Shown here piece after piece: positions 47,497 through 59,296 of a stretch of DNA of 64,000 bases. The position numbers and the translations under genes are program-made. Position 1 is the stretch's first letter; every line of letters starts with the position of its first letter. Source of the DNA: Azadirachta indica. Its lineage: Eukaryota > Streptophyta > Magnoliopsida > Sapindales > Meliaceae. The notes under the pieces are model-generated. The model was not told where the DNA came from and did no database searches. It saw only the letters and a program-made list of their open reading frames with translations. The stretch spans positions 12,793,182-12,857,181 of the forward strand of contig CM040445.1 in the NCBI GenBank assembly GCA_022749755.1, written 5' to 3'.

Positions 47497-50093
47497 GGTT
47501 TAGGTAGTGCAATGAGAAGATCCCAATTTGATGATATGACCAAATCAAATATGACTCCAAATACAAAATCGGAGAATTTGAAATTTGGTTGGCCATTTAT
47601 GTAGAACGCTGCATGAAGCCTTTTCCCCTTGATTGAGAAAGAAACGTGTTTGAATAGAATAAAATTCAGCAGTTCTGTGTTGAAACTTGGACAACAATTG
47701 ATTAAAACAATGCTTTTAAGTTTCAAGAATTCTTCAAACATTTTCATTTTCGTTTTCCCTGGAAACAGGAAGGTTGCCTTTTGATCTTGAGTATTAACAG
47801 CTAGTTTCGGTTTAATTGTAGCTACTAGGAATAAAAGCAATTTTTATTTCAAGTGTTCGATAAATTATTTTCAAAATCTCCTTCTTTTGCAGGATATATA
47901 TTCTTAGAAACATGGAAGGAGTTGAATTTCAATGTTCATAATTATTTTAAACTAAATATTGTAAACCCAAGTAATATGCTTACAAAAATTAATAAATTAT
48001 ATCACGAACGTACAATACATCCCGTTTTAACAACAGGATTGATCAAACAAATATACTTGTTTCTAAAATTTACAACATTTTTAACATTTTATATTCATAA
48101 TTTACCAATATATAAAATACAATTCGTCTTTATCTTTTGTTGTTAGTATCAGTATTATACTTAAGTTACAAAGATATAAATAATTATAATATATTTAACT
48201 ATTTTTATAATTACTTGCCATAAATTAAAATAATTTCCTAAAAAAAATTTATGAACAAGTAATTATTTACATGGACTTAACACTGATTAACTGTTAAACA
48301 TGGGCAAAATTTTAAATTTACTAATGAATTATAGTTTGCAATTTTGTATGTAGACGGTTGAACTAGATTTCAATTAAATTTAATTTCCCGTTAGTTTCGA
48401 TTCATACTTAACCTATTTTTGTAATGTGGGCAAAAAGAAAAAGTATAATAAATTATGTCTGTAAGTAATTTTAAAATATTAAGTGATAAGTTGATATTTG
48501 TAACAAAAAAGATATATCTAGTAATATTTTTAAAAGTATTTTTTAGAATAACGATCATATTTTGAAAGTAATTTTTTAAGATTCAAAAAATTTGTTTGGT
48601 AGTATTTATAATAAGTAATTTTAAAATATTAAGTGATAAGTTGATATTTGTAAAAAAAAAGATATATTTAGTGATATTTTTAAAAACTATTTTTCACAAT
48701 AACAATTATATTTTAAAAATATTGTTTTTAAGATTCAAAAAATCTTTTTGGTAGTATTTATAATAAGTAATTTTGAAATATTAAGTGATAAGTTGGTATT
48801 TGTTAAAAAGAAAAGGATATATTTAGTAAGTAATATTTTTAAAAACCATTTTTTAGGATAACAGTCATATTTTAAAAGTAATGTTTTTAAAATTAGAAAA
48901 TTCTATGATAAGTTGTTCTCTAAAATGAAAAATAATGAAAATACGTTTAGTATTATTTGTAAAAAGGAATAAAATAATTATTTAAAAAAAATGTTCTGTA
49001 AGATGTTCTGCAAAATAAGAAGTTTGACGAATTTTTTATTTTTGAAAAATGAAAAACATGCTTTAAAAATGCATCTAAACAACCGCAAAAATGTTTTTAA
49101 TAAAAGTTTTTATTTGATAAATTTACTACTTATTAATTTTAATTTCATTAATTTAAGTAAAAACACCAATTTTCTGCTTATTTTCTTTTTCCCAGCCAAA
49201 CGTCCATGGTTGTTACTCAAGTCTGGAAGGGCATTTACGTCTTTTTAGGAGAAGAATTGAACGACGGGCTCACAAGCGAACAAACCTCGGTGATTCCTCA
49301 GAAGGCGGTAGAGTGACCGTCACGCACGCACGTGCACACAGTCTCACAGTCACGCGCACGAATTTATTCTGACGAGACACTTTCATTTTCAGCCAAAAAT
49401 AAAAAATAAAAAATGAATTTTTATTTTTATATTTTATATTTAACAAAAAAATAATAAAAAAATAAGGCGCTGTTCGGTTATTCCTTTAGCCCCAAGCAAA
49501 TTTTTCTCGCGGCACCCTTTATAAGCTACTCCATTCTCCCAACATTTTTATTCATTTCCCGGTTTCTCCCCGAGAAACCCTCATCAGATAAAATACCGAA
49601 ACGCCCTCCGAATTTCGGCGTTTATCGATTTTCAAATCATCTATACATCTCTTGATTGATATTGCTTATCAGGTACTTTTATTTTCTCTCTTTTACATGG
49701 ATTTTGATATGTCATGATAGCTGTTATGATCCGCGGCTGGGAATAGGCTTAGGAGTTTGATTAGTTTGGGCCTTCTTTTTTTCTTGATGATTTTAGTTTG
49801 AAATTCGAGTTTATATAATCAAGCATCAAAGTTGAAATTCAATTCGTTTTGTGTTATTGTTTTTTGTTTTAATCATTAGGGTTTTTTTCTCAAACAATTT
49901 CTGCGTGTATTTTGTTGGGAAAACCGCCTTCTATATTCATAATGTCATTTGTCGCTTTTACAGTTTTTGAGGAGTTGAAGCTAAGGTTTAAATCTTTGCA
50001 TTGTTCAGTTTGGGTCTATTGGATATAGAAGTGGAGTTCAGTTGGGATTCAGTGGATACAAGTTCTCGTTCGCTGACATTACCGAATCAAAAT
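47497..50093. other. Intergenic region and NFXL1 5' leader
   Basis: No gene is visible. The left part is the 3' end of the hydrolase gene. The right part contains a GC-richer stretch at 49240-49380 with CACGCACGCACGTGCACAC, then the likely NFXL1 leader. The leader appears to contain an intron with a donor at 49673 (CAG before GTACTT) and an acceptor ending at 49963 or 50008. Confidence 0.5.
48462..48905. repeat. Three imperfect tandem units of about 150-162 bp
   Basis: The sequence TAAGTAATTTTAAAATATTAAG with the following GATAAGTTGATATTTGT starts units at 48462, 48612 and 48774. Units one and two each end with AAGATTCAAAAAATnTnTTTGGTAGTATTTATAA-like sequence, while the third is truncated and more diverged. 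The array is AT-rich and non-coding. Confidence 0.75.
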
Positions 50094-53000
50094 ATGAGCT
50101 CTGAGGTGAGAAATGATAGAAGGGACAGGAATAGGTTTCCTGGCCGAAGTACTCGCCGGGAATGGGTTCCACGAGGATTCTCAGCAGCAGTCGTAAATGT
50201 ACCCCAGAGCTTCAATCAGAACGCTGATGCTGCACAGAGTTTCAATCAGAATGCAGATGCTGCACAGAGTTTCAATCAGAATGCAGATGCAGCACAGAGC
50301 TTCAATCAGAATGCAGTTGCTGCACAGAGTTTCAATCAGAATGCAGTTGCTGCACAGAGCTTCAATCAGAATACAAATGCACCACAGAGCTTCAATCAGA
50401 ATGCAAATGGTGACAGTGAGAACACTAGAGATGTATCTGTTTCACATGATAATCGCCGAAGAGGAAACCAAGACTTCAGAGGCCAAAAGGGGCAATTCGC
50501 GAACAATGAGTTTAGAGGACAAAAGGGGCAATTCACAAATCATCATAGAGGGAGAGGAAGGGGTGAGAATCAGGCAAAGAAGGAGCCAAAGGACCCGAAT
50601 TTGCCACAGCTTGTGCAAGAAATTCAGGACAAGCTCATGAAGGGTACAGTCGAGTGTATGATTTGTTATGATATGGTTAGGAGGTCTGCACCTATATGGT
50701 CTTGTTCTAGTTGTTATTCAATTTTCCATCTGAATTGCATAAAGAAATGGGCACGGGCACCCACATCTGTTGATTTGTCAGCAGAGAAGAATCAGGGCTT
50801 TAACTGGCGGTGCCCAGGCTGTCAATATGTGCAGCTTACGTCATCAAAGGAGATTCGGTATGTTTGTTTCTGTGGGAAGAGGACGGACCCTCCTTCAGAT
50901 TTGTATTTGACTCCCCATTCATGTGGGGAACCATGTGGGAAGCCCCTTGAGAGTAAGGTTTCAAGTGCTGGTGGGAGTGATGAGGATCTTTGCCCTCACA
51001 CTTGTGTCTTGCAGTGCCATCCTGGTCCGTGCCCCCCATGTAAGGCATTTGCTCCACCATGTTTATGTCCTTGCGGGAAGAAAATGATTACAACTAGATG
51101 CTCTGATCGGAAGTCTGTACTAACGTGTGGGCAGAAGTGCAATAAGCATCTTGAATGTTTGCGTCACAAATGTGAGCAGATATGCCATGTGGGCCCCTGT
51201 GGTCCTTGCCAGGTTCTTGTGAATGCCTCATGCTTCTGCAAGAAAAAGGTGGAGGTTGTCCTTTGTGGAGACATGGCTGTAAAGGGGGAGGTGAAAGCAG
51301 AAGATGGTGTTTTTTCATGTAGTTCAACCTGTGGAAAGAAGCTTCGTTGTGGTCATCATAGCTGCGGTGAAATTTGCCATCCTGGCCCTTGTGGAGAGTG
51401 TGAATTGATGCCAAGCAAGATCAAGTCTTGCTTTTGTGGAAAAACTAGCTTACAGGATCAAAGGAAGAGTTGTTTGGACCCCATTCCAACTTGTTCAAAA
51501 GTATGTGGCAAACCCCTTGCTTGTGGGCTGCACCACTGTAATGAGTTTTGCCATGCTGGGGATTGTCCACCTTGTTTGGTTCAGGTTACCCAAAAGTGTC
51601 GCTGTGGATCAACTTCGCGAACTGTGGAATGCTACAGAACAACAGGGAATGAGAATTTCACCTGCGAGAAAGCATGTGGAAGAAAGAAGAATTGTGGGAG
51701 GCACCGGTGTAGTGAGCGGTGCTGCCCTTTCTCCAGCTCTAACAACCTTCACTCTGGAGATTGGGATCCACACTTTTGTCAAATGGCCTGTGGAAAGAAA
51801 CTGAGGTGTGGACAGCATACTTGTGAATCACTGTGTCACAGTGGCCATTGTCCTCCTTGCCTTGAGACAATCTTTACGGATCTGACATGTGCATGCGGGA
51901 GAACTTCAATCCCACCTCCATTGCCTTGTGGTACCCCTACCCCTTCATGTCAGCTCCCATGCTCCATTCCTCAGCCTTGTGGCCATTCAGCGTCTCACAG
52001 TTGTCATTTCGGTGACTGCCCACCCTGTTCGGTGCCTATAGCAAAGGAGTGCATTGGTGGGCATGTGGTTCTCAGGAACATACCCTGTGGCTCAAAGGAT
52101 ATTAGATGCAACAAGCTCTGTGGCAAGACCAGGCAATGTGGTATGCACGCGTGTGGCAGAACTTGTCACCCACCGCCTTGTGATGCAGCCTGCAGTTCTG
52201 AACCAGGCTTGAAGGCTTCTTGTGGGCAGATATGTGGTGCTCCAAGGAGGGATTGTCGGCATACATGTACTGCACTGTGTCATCCTTCAGGACTTTGTCC
52301 TGATGTAAGATGTGAATTTCCTGTTACAATCACTTGTTCTTGTGGCCGGAGTACAGCAAGTGTTCCTTGTGATGCGGGAGGGAGCAGTGCAGGATTTAAT
52401 TCTGATACTGTTTTTGAAGCTTCCATTGTCCAAAAGTTGCCAGTACCACTTCAGCCAGTGGAATTGACTGGCAAGAAGATTCCGCTTGGGCAGAGGAAGC
52501 TTATGTGTGATGATGAATGTGCTAAGTTGGAGCGTAAACGGGTTCTTGCAGATGCTTTTGATATTACTCCCCCAAATCTGGATTCACTTCATTTTGGTGA
52601 GAATGCTGCCGTATCTGAGTTGCTTGCTGACCTGTATAGGCGTGATCCAAAATGGGTGCTTTCTGTGGAGGAGAGATGCAAGTTCTTGGTGCTAGGTAAG
52701 AACAGAGGGAATGCAAATTCTCTTAAGGTTCATGTTTTCTGTCCAATGCTGAAGGATAAGAGAGATGCAGTAAGGATAATAGCTGAGAGATGGAAGCTTG
52801 CTGTCAGTGCTGCTGGTTGGGAACCAAAACGTTTTGTTGTGGTTCATGTTACTTCCAAGTCCAAGGCCCCGCCTCGCGTGATTGGGGTAAAGGGTGCCTC
52901 CGCTGTAAATGCTTCTCATCCACCAGTTTTTGATCCTCTGGTAGATATGGATCCCAGGCTTGTTGTCTCTTTTCTAGATTTGCCTAGGGAAGCAGATATA

Positions 53001-53555
53001 AGTGCACTGGTACTGAGATTTGGAGGGGAATGTGAACTGGTTTGGTTGAATGACAAGAATGCATTGGCTGTATTTAGTGATCCTGCTCGTGCAGCAACTG
53101 CTACAAGGAGATTGGATCATGGATCAGTTTATTATGGAGCTGTCTTGGTTGTTCAGAACAGTGGTGCATCAGGGGCACCATCTTCTGGTAATGCATGGGG
53201 AGGACAAGGAATGGTCAAGGAAGTAGGAGGGGTTGCCTCTCAGAGAGGAAATCCGTGGAAGAAGGCTGTTGTTCAGGAGATGAGCTGGAGAGAAGATTCA
53301 TGGGGTGATGAAGAGCCATCTGGTGGTTCTGCAGATTTGCAGGCATCTGCATGGAAAGAAAAAGGACCTCCTATTGCAGCAACAATAAATCGGTGGAGTG
53401 CCCTGGACCCTGAAACTTCAGTAAAATCATCTACTGCATCCACGAGAACTGAATCAAGCGGAAGCAGTTCGAATTTGCCAGGGCAGCCTCGAGCAAATCT
53501 CAGCGAAACAGAGCTGTCTGAGGTTGTTGATGACTGGGAAAAGGCTTATGATTGA
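50094..53555 (+). CDS. NFXL1: NF-X1-type zinc finger protein NFXL1-like
   Basis: This is one uninterrupted frame of about 1153 residues, similar in size to AtNFXL1 (about 1188). The frame is open upstream to 50001, but the first ATG is at 50094. Residues ~38-105 are seven copies of a decapeptide QSFNQNADAA-like repeat. A Gly/Arg-rich segment (~120-165) follows. A RING-like domain at 188-243 has CMICYD, HLNCIKKW and CPGCQ. From ~300 to ~760 there are many NFX1 zinc fingers of the form CGx...CxHxC-HPGxCPPC. An R3H-like region and a nucleic-acid-binding C-terminal half lie near 812-1000, and the end is acidic. In Arabidopsis NFXL1 acts in the nucleus in stress, salt and trichothecene responses and opposes NFXL2; RING-type E3 activity is possible. 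No intron interrupts the coding region. Confidence 0.95.
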   Translation: MSSEVRNDRRDRNRFPGRSTRREWVPRGFSAAVVNVPQSFNQNADAAQSFNQNADAAQSFNQNADAAQSFNQNAVAAQSFNQNAVAAQSFNQNTNAPQSFNQNANGDSENTRDVSVSHDNRRRGNQDFRGQKGQFANNEFRGQKGQFTNHHRGRGRGENQAKKEPKDPNLPQLVQEIQDKLMKGTVECMICYDMVRRSAPIWSCSSCYSIFHLNCIKKWARAPTSVDLSAEKNQGFNWRCPGCQYVQLTSSKEIRYVCFCGKRTDPPSDLYLTPHSCGEPCGKPLESKVSSAGGSDEDLCPHTCVLQCHPGPCPPCKAFAPPCLCPCGKKMITTRCSDRKSVLTCGQKCNKHLECLRHKCEQICHVGPCGPCQVLVNASCFCKKKVEVVLCGDMAVKGEVKAEDGVFSCSSTCGKKLRCGHHSCGEICHPGPCGECELMPSKIKSCFCGKTSLQDQRKSCLDPIPTCSKVCGKPLACGLHHCNEFCHAGDCPPCLVQVTQKCRCGSTSRTVECYRTTGNENFTCEKACGRKKNCGRHRCSERCCPFSSSNNLHSGDWDPHFCQMACGKKLRCGQHTCESLCHSGHCPPCLETIFTDLTCACGRTSIPPPLPCGTPTPSCQLPCSIPQPCGHSASHSCHFGDCPPCSVPIAKECIGGHVVLRNIPCGSKDIRCNKLCGKTRQCGMHACGRTCHPPPCDAACSSEPGLKASCGQICGAPRRDCRHTCTALCHPSGLCPDVRCEFPVTITCSCGRSTASVPCDAGGSSAGFNSDTVFEASIVQKLPVPLQPVELTGKKIPLGQRKLMCDDECAKLERKRVLADAFDITPPNLDSLHFGENAAVSELLADLYRRDPKWVLSVEERCKFLVLGKNRGNANSLKVHVFCPMLKDKRDAVRIIAERWKLAVSAAGWEPKRFVVVHVTSKSKAPPRVIGVKGASAVNASHPPVFDPLVDMDPRLVVSFLDLPREADISALVLRFGGECELVWLNDKNALAVFSDPARAATATRRLDHGSVYYGAVLVVQNSGASGAPSSGNAWGGQGMVKEVGGVASQRGNPWKKAVVQEMSWREDSWGDEEPSGGSADLQASAWKEKGPPIAATINRWSALDPETSVKSSTASTRTESSGSSSNLPGQPRANLSETELSEVVDDWEKAYD
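50205..50408 (+). repeat. 30-bp coding minisatellite in NFXL1, seven units
   Basis: Seven units starting CAGAGCTTCAATCAGAA or CAGAGTTTCAATCAGAA occur head to tail with exact 30-bp spacing (the last is 24 bp before divergence). Several differ by only one to three bases, so the expansion is recent. Each codes for ten residues with the core QSFNQN, so unit number changes never break the frame. Confidence 0.95.
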
Positions 53556-56500
53556 TGGATAATATTAAAAAATGTTATGGTTTTGGAGCTGTTAGAGTTT
53601 AGGTTATGATTGATAATGATTTGTATTTGGTTTTTCTTCTCGTTTTTTTTTTTCCCTCTTTCTGCTATTAAATGTGGAGGGAACGTGCAACTCTGCTGCA
53701 TGGATATTCATGCTGCGAAGGTAAATTTTGTTACATTGATAAATAAACCACAAATACTTATTAGTTGCTATACAAATTTTAAGTGCGAAGATATATTTGC
53801 TTTTGGTTTGATTCGTTTTTGTCTTCTTTTATATTTTTCCAGCTTCGTTTAGTTTAGTTTAGTTTAGTTTAATTTATTATCACAATAGACATGATAATTG
53901 TTTGTAACCGTTCTTCTACGAAGCAAACTGTGTAAATTACGATGCTCCATTACAGGATTGGTAAACTCCAGATGTCCGTTTGCTAAAGCTTAGTGCTTAA
54001 CACGTTGAGGCTCAAATTGTAAGCTTTAGGCAGCTATGTTTGCCGATGCCATTTGTTCATACAGTTTTATGTTATTTATGAGATGAAGACCACAAAGAAG
54101 GTAATGCTAACTTCGACTGTTCGTAGGTTTTATTTGATGGTAATATTCGATTGCTCACTGTTTCGAGTAGCCTTGCCCTGCAGATTATAATGTATGAATT
54201 CGGTTGAGAAATGGAATTTGGATCCTTATCATCGTCTTCTAGTAAATACTACCGTATCGCCAGAAACAAACCTTGTCCCACTCCCAACAAGCACTCCCAC
54301 ACCCAGCACCCATAATGATTTTGCACCACCACTCTTTAAAATCACTTTTAATTATTATGGAAAATAACATTTAATTATTACGGGGAAAAAGAAAACACTT
54401 TCAAAAAATAACATCTAATTATTATGGGAAAAAGAAAACGCTTTTTTTTTTAATATATTAAAGGATAAACCTTTAGTTATTTAATAATCTTTTTTTGAAA
54501 AAAAAATATTTTTTTTAGTAACGTCAAAATGAATCACACTTCGTTTGAGACTATGATACTTTCATTATTTTGAAAGTATATTTGTAAAAAATAGTCAAGT
54601 AACACTAATTTTTAGTAGATTGAATTCACTTTTTTTTTTTATTAATATTTGACATCTTTAATAGTTCAATTTAATGAAGAATATTTTTTTAAAGTCATAC
54701 TATTTCAATATCAAATGATTTTTTTTTTGAAGTTTATGAAATGAGGTTAATATTGGTAAAATGATAATTGAAGTATGATCAGAATAGTCTTAACTAATAT
54801 TAGCATAGTATAATCTATATTACTATACAATAATTGTGTTGTGTTTGTGTTTCAAATCCTTCACATGCAAATTTATTTATTCACAAAAATAATTATCCCA
54901 TTGTTAAAAAATTATGTTGTGTTTGTAATTAGAGTTCTCAAAATACAAACTTAGTCATTGTTAAAAATAATTATATTAAAACATTTATGTCATTTTAACT
55001 CAATTATGGGTTATGACACCAAATTTACTTTTAAACTGTAGTTAAAATAATAAAAAAAAAAAGCAAAAAATCAAATTTTCTTTCAAATAGGAAGCATTAT
55101 GACATTTCTAGAAATCCCTCCTTGGAAAAAATTAAAAAAATAATAAAAAAATTAGGCATAGGAAGGAATCAAGAGAAAACTTCCTAGTTTATGGCAAGTG
55201 TTTGTTAGGAATGAGGCAATACAACATAGTGTGGGGTTTGTTGTTTGGAAGTAACAAAGAAGGCAGAAAAACGACTTTAAAAATATCTACCAAGGAAAAG
55301 TCGTACGCTCACCGGAAACCGCGTACGGAAGTCGTTTCTGCAAACAGTGAAAAGAAAATTAAATTAAAACCCAGTCGGTCCGGGTCCGAGTCCGAGTCAG
55401 AGCTGTTTCAAACCACGACTCTCCTTTACGCGTCAATCCACAAGTGGCTATTTTATTAACACAATATCTTCTCATCCTCCAGCACACGCCTCTCTCACGC
55501 ACCACCTTACAAGAATACGTAGTTACGTAATACGAGAATAAAAATACATGAAACTACTATTTTAATTGTATATATTTTGTTAATTTCTATTAAAAAATTA
55601 TATAAACTAGTTTAACAAAATGATGCTAAAGAAAAATTAGTATACACTACAGTGTGGTTAAGAGTTCAACTATCATCCACGTGGCATGACGTGCATTGTT
55701 GATATATTTTTTAATTAACTTATTAACTTTTAACAAATTTTATGTTTTTAAAAAATTGTTAAAAACGGTTTTTTAAGAAAAAAAAAAAAGTAGTTAAAGT
55801 AGTAACATCGAACGGATGGGGTGCGATGATTTGAACACTGAGTTGATCTCCACTGTGCGGCTAATCAATAGGGAATAACACTTGGGTTATTAATTTTTCA
55901 TATTTTCATAATCGGAATACAATTTCTATATTTAATCAAATAAATCCTCAATTCGACACAAAATAACTAAATTACCCTTATGTCTTTTGAATATATGATG
56001 TGACGTAGTATTTATTATTCTTTATCTAAAATTTGAATTGATAAGAATGTATAAATTTTATGATATATTTATTTTATTTATTGTATCTGAATGTAAATTT
56101 ATAAAAATCAGTAATTTAACATATCATGTCTTTATAAATGATTAGATAGCTTTATATAGATATTTTTAAAATTATAATTTAAATTAAATATTTGAAGTAA
56201 GCGTAAAGTTAAAATTTTTTAATATTAAGTTAGAAATAAATACTTTTAAATTATCTAAATTATCCGAATTAAATTATATTTAAACCTAGAAAAACTCTAA
56301 ATTTACATTTAAGATTATTTTGGTAATTTCAATAGGTTTAAAGACGCACTGCACACAAATGAAAAAGCTATGTCATGATTTGTAAAATTGTAAGAATGTA
56401 GTAGGGACCTGTTTGTTATTTTCTACAATAATGAAGCGTGCACGTAAAGCGCTGGTCGTGCGCGTAAGGCAAGTAGTTGTACTTTCATCCTCCCCCGAGC

Positions 56501-56622
56501 GAATCACCATTATAAACAATCCAATTATGGAAGACTAATTGGAAGGCAAAGGGTAAGAACTCTTAAACATCGAACGTTTTTAATTTTCCAAATTTGAGTT
56601 ATCCAGTGATTTTAAGAATAGA
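53556..56622. other. Intergenic region between NFXL1 and the Nudix gene
   Basis: No gene is supportable. The left 300-600 bp should be the NFXL1 3' untranslated region. A short duplicated motif (TAATTATTATGG...AAAGAAAAC) occurs at 54350-54440. A GC-richer patch at 55290-55460 has a short open frame without recognisable similarity. The right end, 56400-56620, is the Nudix promoter and leader. Confidence 0.5.
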
Positions 56623-56730
56623 ATGCGACGGATTTCGTTCTCTTTAACAAACTTTGCAAGTTACCTTTGGTTTCTTCATCCTTTGTTAGAGAAGATTCCA
56701 GTCAAATTCTTACCTTCCCAACTCCAAAAT

Positions 56731-58162
56731 ATGTTCTCTTTGGTTTCTCGCACCGGCAGGCAGTTGCAGCGTTATGACCAAGGCTATCGCCAAGTTGTAG
56801 GGTCAGTTTTCTCTCTTTTTTCAATCTCTTTTTCATGGGTTTTCAGCTTTTTGAAGTGGGTTTTTGTCAAAATCATGAATTTCTGTCCCTTTGTTTATGC
56901 TTTTGTTTTTCTGATTTCATCTGGGTTTGTTATTGTATGCATAGGGAGGGAGGAAAATTTTTTTTAAATTGTTTGATAATTTTGATGCTATTTTGTTATC
57001 AACTCACTGTACAATGTTTAAGGTGCACAGACATGCCACGTCATTCTTCCATCAAATAATAATGCAGACTGGCGTTTCCAAGTCTTTAACTTTTTTTTTT
57101 TTTTTAATTTTTTCTCGGTTACATAAGTTAAAAAATCAGCTGTGATGTCGACTTGATTTAGGCGCCTAAGATGCTTATTTTTAATTTGGGATTGGCTGAA
57201 GAATATTCTGGTGTTAATTAAAATCTATATTTATGCGAATATTACCTTTTTGAAATATGGAAGTCCTGATGATCTTGGATATGCTATCTTTTGTTGTATT
57301 AAGCAGATGCATTCCCTACAGATATAGATCATCGTCTACAAATGATAAAACTTTCACCCAAGAATTGGAAGTTCTTGTAATTAGTTCACAGAAGGGACAA
57401 GGAATGCAGTTCCCAAAGGTACTACTATCAGCATCAATTATTCGATTTACATATTTTAAATTTATCAGGTGAAAACATTCATATTTTACAAGACATGGAT
57501 TTTGTGTCTGGGTGGAATTGTTAAGGAACATGTACAAAGTCACTTATAGATGTCTGCATTATATTATTATGTAATTATATCATCTTTTATGTATTTCTTA
57601 ATGTGATTCACATTTTGATATGAATTCAGGGAGGATGGGAAATAGACGAATCTATGGAAGAGGCTGCCTTGCGAGAGACATTAGAGGAAGCTGGTGTGAT
57701 TGGAAATGTAGAAGTAAGTATCTGCATATTGAATCAGTGATTAGATATATATTTTGGCTAGTGTTGTTTTTCTATTTTGACGCCTTTTTTCTAATTTTGA
57801 TTTGATTATTTTGAATATTCTTGCAGTTTGGACTGGGTAAATGGCTTTACAAGAGTAAAAGCCGTGCAATCATTCACGAGGCCTACATGTTTCCTCTGCT
57901 TGTCAAGAAGCAATTAGATCTTTGGCCTGAAAAGAGTTTCCGAAAACGAAGATGGGTATGTATTAAATAGAATATGCTTTTACAATTATTAAACGAAATT
58001 GTGTTAGAGAATTGTCCTTGTCCTAATTTTGCAATTTACTATATTATTTAGATGACTGTGACCGAAGCTAAAGAAGCTTGTCCGCACTGGTGGATGAAGG
58101 AAGCTTTAGATGAATTAGTTCGTCAACAAATGCTAGTGCAACAAAATGCATATCAGGATTAA
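56731..58162 (+). CDS. Nudix hydrolase, NUDX17/18-like
   Basis: Five exons, 56731-56801, 57307-57418, 57630-57713, 57827-57955 and 58052-58162, join in phase to about 168 residues, a normal length for the small plant Nudix group. The start MFSLVSRTGRQLQRYDQGYRQVVG matches the conserved N-terminus of that group. The Nudix box runs from the GGWEIDES at the start of exon 3 to LEEAGV, with the metal-binding RETLEE. Flanking conserved parts are EVLVISSQKG before it and WMTVTEAKEACPHWWMKEALD after it. The enzyme should cleave a nucleoside diphosphate linked to another moiety in a Mg-dependent way. The substrate cannot be read from sequence. An in-frame upstream ATG at 56623 would add 36 residues, hydrophobic and basic like a mitochondrial presequence; some relatives are mitochondrial, so both starts may be used. 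Confidence 0.92.
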
Positions 58163-59296
58163 AACAAGTTACGGATCAAAGCATATTGACAGCATCGACA
58201 TAGCCTAATTATCAAATGGATAAAGGAATAGAAGACGTTGAAATGAAGAGGCTCCAAAATTCTAATCTTTAATAAACCTGTAGACGAGAAATTGCTTTGT
58301 TGATATGTATCATTTCCGGCGCTGTTGTTAATTTTGAAGTTGGGTGCAACTGATACTGATTGGAAGCATGAAAAGATCCCAAGAGTTGGTTAAAAGTTTA
58401 GAAACAAAGCATCTTGTAAATTTCTTTCCCAAGGTTCATCTTCTTTTTCGGTTTTAGTGAATTATTTTTGTTTGGGTTTTATGTATAGATTTTCATTTAT
58501 TCTATTCAATTAATTCATTCTTTCATTCCATTAGTTTCTTCACGAGTTTTCGGACCATGTACTGAAAGTTTTGTTGGCAGTTAGGCTGCTGATTGTTTGT
58601 TTATGTTCTTACTAATTTACTGACATTTCTCTTTTTAATCTTCACAACTTTTGAAAATTCCTAATGGGTAACAGAATATAGAGTACACGATTTGACAAGT
58701 AAATTTGCATTAACAATTTAGGAGAATGATCTGGAGATTCATACCTTGTTATATCATGTTGGGCTTGGGTTTATATATTAAGTTAAAGAATAAATATTTT
58801 TAAAATATTTGAATAATCAAAATTGAATTATATTTGACATACGTTTATGTGAATGGTTAATTATATTTTAAAGAAATAGAAAAATTCAATATAGATACAA
58901 AATGATTTTTAAATATGTGATACAAATATCAGACAATTATTAATCATGTTTTTTTTGGTTTCTAAAATTGCGCTTGGGGATCTAATGCTACACTTTTTTT
59001 CTTTATTTTTATAACTTTTGACTAAAAAATAATCGCCTATTTTATAATTTTAAAATAAATTACAAATTTTAAATGCTAAAAAATTAATAAAATTATTCTG
59101 ATCATCTCAATAGAAGTCAGGGCATATTCAATATAAATAAATGAATTACTCGTTTATATATAAAATATAAGGAGCCAAATGTTATTAACCCCGACCGAAA
59201 AACTGCGGAAACCTCTCCAAAACCCTTTTAAACGGATTATTGCAACGATCATAACATCGTCACATTCTACACTTTTTCCCGCAAACTCCAAAAACT
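58163..59296. other. Intergenic region between the Nudix and DnaJ genes
   Basis: No gene is visible. The first 400 bp or so should be the Nudix 3' untranslated region. The rest is AT-rich, with the DnaJ promoter and leader at the right end. Confidence 0.5.

Noticed and set aside
50205..50408. A regularly spaced repeat array that could recall a CRISPR
   Set aside because: Repeats are contiguous with no unique spacers, lie in a coding frame, and the genome is a plant's.
50197..50640. A 147-codon overlapping frame rich in Arg, Ile and Met inside NFXL1
   Set aside because: It is the alternative-frame translation of the 30-bp minisatellite. The NFXL1 frame has clear conserved domains and this one has none.
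55202..55459. An 85-codon frame upstream of the Nudix gene
   Set aside because: No similarity recognised. The composition (Lys/Ser-rich) is compatible with chance in a GC-richer patch.
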